Source of the DNA: SCQX01 sp035720945
GTDB taxonomy: Bacteria > Pseudomonadota > Gammaproteobacteria > Burkholderiales > Burkholderiaceae_B
DNA length: 32,852 nt
Direction of reading: 5' to 3'
NCBI GenBank assembly: GCA_035720945.1
Contig: DASTNK010000078.1
Location: forward strand, 1-32,852
The notes under the pieces were generated by a model. The model saw only the letters and a list, made by a program, of their open reading frames with translations, was not told the DNA's origin and did not search any database. A program made the translations under genes and the position numbers. Positions 30,427-32,852 of the stretch are shown piece after piece (the stretch's first letter is position 1; every line of letters begins with the position of its first letter).

Positions 30427-30529
30427 GTTCGTTCTCCTTGCCAAGCGAGTGTCCCAGGTGAGCCACCGCAAGGCCAGAGACAGTACAATACAATTCACAA
30501 GAACTGTTATGGTCACGCAGGCAGTACAG
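30427..30529. promoter_or_regulatory. Divergent EamA/MocR control region with direct repeats
   Basis: The heptamer CAGTACA occurs twice, at 30481-30487 and 30522-30528, 41 bases apart, close to four helical turns and on the same face. MocR/GabR regulators are known to bind direct repeats, so this is a candidate operator. Two overlapping TACAAT boxes (30484-30489 and 30489-30494) fit a plus-strand -10, but no TTGACA-like -35 is present. The minus-direction promoter for the transporter cannot be placed with confidence. Confidence 0.4.
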
Positions 30530-31957
30530 ATGAACACCCTCGTCACTGGCGCCACCCGGATCGAACAGACCATGGACGCGATACGCCGTCGTATCGCGCT
30601 CAGGCAACTGACGCCGGGCGCCCGCGTACCCTCCATCCGCCAATTCGCCGCCGACACCGGGGTTTCCAAGTCCACGGTGGTCGAAGCCTACGAGCGGCTG
30701 GCGGCCGAAGGCGTCATCCACCCCCGCCGGGGTTCAGGCTTCTATGTGGCCGGCCACCTGGCGCCGCTGGCTCTTTCAGAACTGGGGCCCAGGCTCGATC
30801 GCGAAGTCGACCCGCTGTGGGTGGCGCGCCAGTCCCTGGACTCCGGAACCCTGGCGCTCAAACCCGGCTGCGGCTGGCTCCCGAACGAATGGATGCCGCA
30901 AGACGATATACGGCGGGCCCTGCGCGGGATCGCGCGCGCGCCACACACGCCGCTGACCGACTACGCCCCCACGCTGGGGCAGCCGGGATTGCGCCGGCTT
31001 CTCGCGCAGCGTTTGCAAGAACGCGGAATGAACACCACACCTGCCCAGATCCTGCTGACCGACTCGGGTACCCAGGCCATAGACCTGCTCTGCCGCTTCC
31101 TGATCGAGCCCGGCGACACCGTGCTGGTGGACGACCCCTGCTATTTCAATTTCCTGGCGTTGTTGCGCGCCCATCAAGTGCGCATCGTCAGCGTGCCCTT
31201 CACCACCACCGGGCCCGACCTGGAACTGTTCGCCGCCACGCTCGCCGAACACCAGCCACGCCTCTACATCACCAACTCGGCCCTGCACAACCCAACCGGC
31301 GCCTCGTTGTCGCCACTGGCGGCCCATCGCATCCTGAAACTCGCCGAAGTCCATGACCTCGTCATCATCGAAGATGACATCTTCTCGGACTTCGAATCGT
31401 CACCCTCGACACGCCTCGCGGCGTTCGACGGGCTGGAACGCGTGATCCAGATTGGCAGCTTCTCCAAGACACTATCGGCCTCGGCGCGCTGCGGCTACAT
31501 CGCCGCGCGAGCGGACTGGGTGGACAGCCTGGCCGACCTGCGGATCGCCACCGCGTTCTCGGGCTGCGCCCTGACGCAATCTCTCGTGCAGGCGCTGCTC
31601 GAGGGTGGCGGATACCGACGCCACGTGGAAACGCTTCGACAACGCCTGGCCGACGCCACCGCGCCGGTCATGACACGGCTAGAACGCCTGGGGATCACCC
31701 CATGGGCCGCGCCGCGCGGCGGCATGTTCCTGTGGTGTCGATTGCCACACGGGCTCGACGGCGCCCGCCTGGCCGGATTGGCCCTGGCGCAAGGTCTGGT
31801 GCTGGCGCCAGGCAATGTCTTCAGCCTGTCACAGACCGCGAGCGGCTTCATGCGCTTCAATCCGTCGCAGATGGCCGGCCCGCGCGTGTTCGAACTGCTT
31901 GAAACCGCCATGAACCAGGCCGCTACAATGGCGGACGAACCCCGCGCCGCCGCCTAG
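30530..31957 (+). CDS. MocR/PdxR-type transcriptional regulator (GntR HTH fused to aminotransferase fold)
   Basis: This 475-residue protein joins a GntR winged helix (residues 8-75) to a PLP fold-type I aminotransferase-like domain (about 100-475). The HTH reads TRIEQTMDAIRRRIALRQLTPGARVPSIRQFAADTGVSKSTVVEAYERLAAEGVIHPRRGSGFYV. The second domain has ALHNPTGASL (Asn254), VIIEDDIFSDFE (Asp282) and GSFSKTLSASARCGYI (Lys313, the PLP lysine), so PLP binding is likely. Such MocR proteins sense an amine, amino acid or PLP and activate a divergent target, here probably the EamA transporter. ATG 30530 is chosen; an in-frame ATG at 30509 would be nearly leaderless with the TACAAT box. The ribosome site is weak. 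Confidence 0.92.
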   Translation: MNTLVTGATRIEQTMDAIRRRIALRQLTPGARVPSIRQFAADTGVSKSTVVEAYERLAAEGVIHPRRGSGFYVAGHLAPLALSELGPRLDREVDPLWVARQSLDSGTLALKPGCGWLPNEWMPQDDIRRALRGIARAPHTPLTDYAPTLGQPGLRRLLAQRLQERGMNTTPAQILLTDSGTQAIDLLCRFLIEPGDTVLVDDPCYFNFLALLRAHQVRIVSVPFTTTGPDLELFAATLAEHQPRLYITNSALHNPTGASLSPLAAHRILKLAEVHDLVIIEDDIFSDFESSPSTRLAAFDGLERVIQIGSFSKTLSASARCGYIAARADWVDSLADLRIATAFSGCALTQSLVQALLEGGGYRRHVETLRQRLADATAPVMTRLERLGITPWAAPRGGMFLWCRLPHGLDGARLAGLALAQGLVLAPGNVFSLSQTASGFMRFNPSQMAGPRVFELLETAMNQAATMADEPRAAA

Positions 31958-32029
31958 TGTCGTGTCTCACAAGCTCGTTCGAGCACCTGACTTCGGCGCC
32001 TCTTTCCATCCCTCCCGGATACACAGCCC

Positions 32030-32821
32030 ATGGAAAATCCTGGCATCGACGACCAGCAGACATCGCCTTCCGCGCCTGTTGTCCAGAACGCCTTCCAGGG
32101 CGACCTGATGGCGCATGTCCAGGCGCTGCCCGATACCTGGCGGCAGGCGTTCGACGACGAACAGACGCAAGGCACGCTGCACGACCTGGCCAGCTTTCTA
32201 GATGACGAACTCGCGCGCGGCATGGAGATCTTTCCGCTGCGGCCATTTCGCGCCTTGCTGGAAACCGACCCCGATGCGGTCCAGGTGGTCATCCTGGGCC
32301 AGGACCCCTATCATGGGCCGAACCAGGCACAAGGCATGTCGTTCTCGGTGCCCGACCCCTGCCCCACACCGCCCAGCCTGCGCAACATGTTCGCCGAACT
32401 CGCGCGTGAATACGAAGGCCGGTTCGAACGCCAACGCAACAGCCTGCTGCGCTGGGCCCGTCAGGGGGTGCTGTTGCTGAACACGTCGCTGTCGGTCGAG
32501 GCGCACAAGCCCGCCTCGCATGCCAAACGCGGCTGGGAAACCATCACCGACGCCATCGTCGCCCGCGTGCTGCGCGAGCCGCGCCCCAAGGTTTTCCTGT
32601 TGTGGGGTTCACACGCCCAGTCCAAGGAAGCCCTGCTACGCGAACATCCGCCGCAAGGGCCGGTGCTGGTGCTCAAGGCCAATCACCCTTCCCCTTTGTC
32701 GGCACTGCGCCCGCCCCGCCCGTTCATCGGTTGCGGACACTTCCAGAAAGCCAACGAATGGCTGCAAGGCCACGGGGAAACCGGCATAGACTGGCTTCAG
32801 AACACCACATCGCCGCGATAG
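32030..32821 (+). CDS. ung: Uracil-DNA glycosylase
   Basis: Ung removes uracil from DNA, the first step of base excision repair after cytosine deamination or dUTP incorporation. The family-1 motifs are intact. VVILGQDPYHGPNQAQGMSFSV (catalytic Asp92 in GQDPYHG) is the water-activating loop, GVLLLNTSLSVE is the uracil-recognition strand, and LKANHPSPLSAL is the leucine-intercalation loop with the catalytic histidine. The 263-residue length includes a polar N-terminal extension of about 20 residues. ATG 32030 has no strong SD. The gene follows the MocR gene by 72 bases and may have its own promoter. Confidence 0.98.
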   Translation: MENPGIDDQQTSPSAPVVQNAFQGDLMAHVQALPDTWRQAFDDEQTQGTLHDLASFLDDELARGMEIFPLRPFRALLETDPDAVQVVILGQDPYHGPNQAQGMSFSVPDPCPTPPSLRNMFAELAREYEGRFERQRNSLLRWARQGVLLLNTSLSVEAHKPASHAKRGWETITDAIVARVLREPRPKVFLLWGSHAQSKEALLREHPPQGPVLVLKANHPSPLSALRPPRPFIGCGHFQKANEWLQGHGETGIDWLQNTTSPR

Positions 32822-32852
32822 CAATGGCCATCGCGAGGATTCGCAACGCCGC

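Noticed and set aside
29926..31356. Long plus-strand frame over the transporter and the MocR gene
   Set aside because: It crosses two well-defined genes on both strands and contains no domain; the peptide is Arg/His/Gln-rich.
1..32852. Mobile elements, prophage genes, CRISPR arrays or tRNA attachment sites
   Set aside because: No transposase, integrase, spaced repeats, long direct repeats or tRNA-like cloverleaf were seen, and gene content and base composition are uniform across the window.

Overview
The window looks like ordinary chromosome from a GC-rich betaproteobacterium, most likely a member of the Alcaligenaceae (Bordetella/Achromobacter/Castellaniella-like). The reasons are the strong G/C third-position bias in every gene, a GroEL with a GGM-rich C terminus, the gene order ribB-ribH-nusB-thiL-pgpA-pncC with pyrF nearby, the ftsY / rsmD-coaD arrangement, and the three-gene pntAA-pntAB-pntB transhydrogenase. 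The genus is an inference. I see no rRNA, tRNA, CRISPR array, insertion sequence, phage gene or replication origin.

Layout. 1-1844: end of groES, then groEL with a strong terminator. 1850-2776: a LysR regulator, divergent from a tight plus-strand run at 2928-7776 that encodes a pirin, a YcaC-like cysteine hydrolase, a XapX-domain membrane protein, a YtcJ-like amidohydrolase with a Cys/His-rich tail, a DoxX-like protein and a DUF1275/YoaK-like protein. This is the least understood part of the window. 8082-9369: dgkA and pyrF. 9430-13655 (minus): ribB fused to a degenerate ribA domain, then ribH (acidic tail), nusB, thiL, pgpA and pncC, a compact riboflavin/thiamine/lipid housekeeping operon. 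13775-14584: an IclR regulator. 14653-15876 (minus): ftsY, divergent from rsmD-coaD (15961-17117). 17205-20245 (minus): a large AsmA-family protein translationally coupled to a stand-alone MOSC N-terminal domain. 20519-20932 (minus): yidB-like. 21122-23984: pntAA-pntAB-pntB.

24011-28603 forms a second accessory unit. It holds an ALDH7-type semialdehyde dehydrogenase (minus), a divergent FAD-dependent DAO-family oxidase, an XRE-cupin regulator, and an ornithine-cyclodeaminase/mu-crystallin-family ketimine reductase. Together these can be read as a catabolic module for lysine via piperideine carboxylates and pipecolate, with the ketimine reductase making pipecolate, the FAD enzyme oxidising it, and the ALDH making aminoadipate. 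The region between the ALDH and the oxidase carries two candidate operators and a short leader ORF. 28714-29481 is a YcgR/PilZ c-di-GMP effector. 29488-30426 (minus) is an EamA transporter divergent from a MocR-type GntR/aminotransferase regulator (30530-31957). 32030-32821 is uracil-DNA glycosylase.

Most candidates for something new are modest: the Cys/His tails shared by two neighbouring proteins of the pirin operon, the dead RibA domain, the orphan MOSC_N protein, the leader ORF ahead of the oxidase, and the repeats at divergent promoters.
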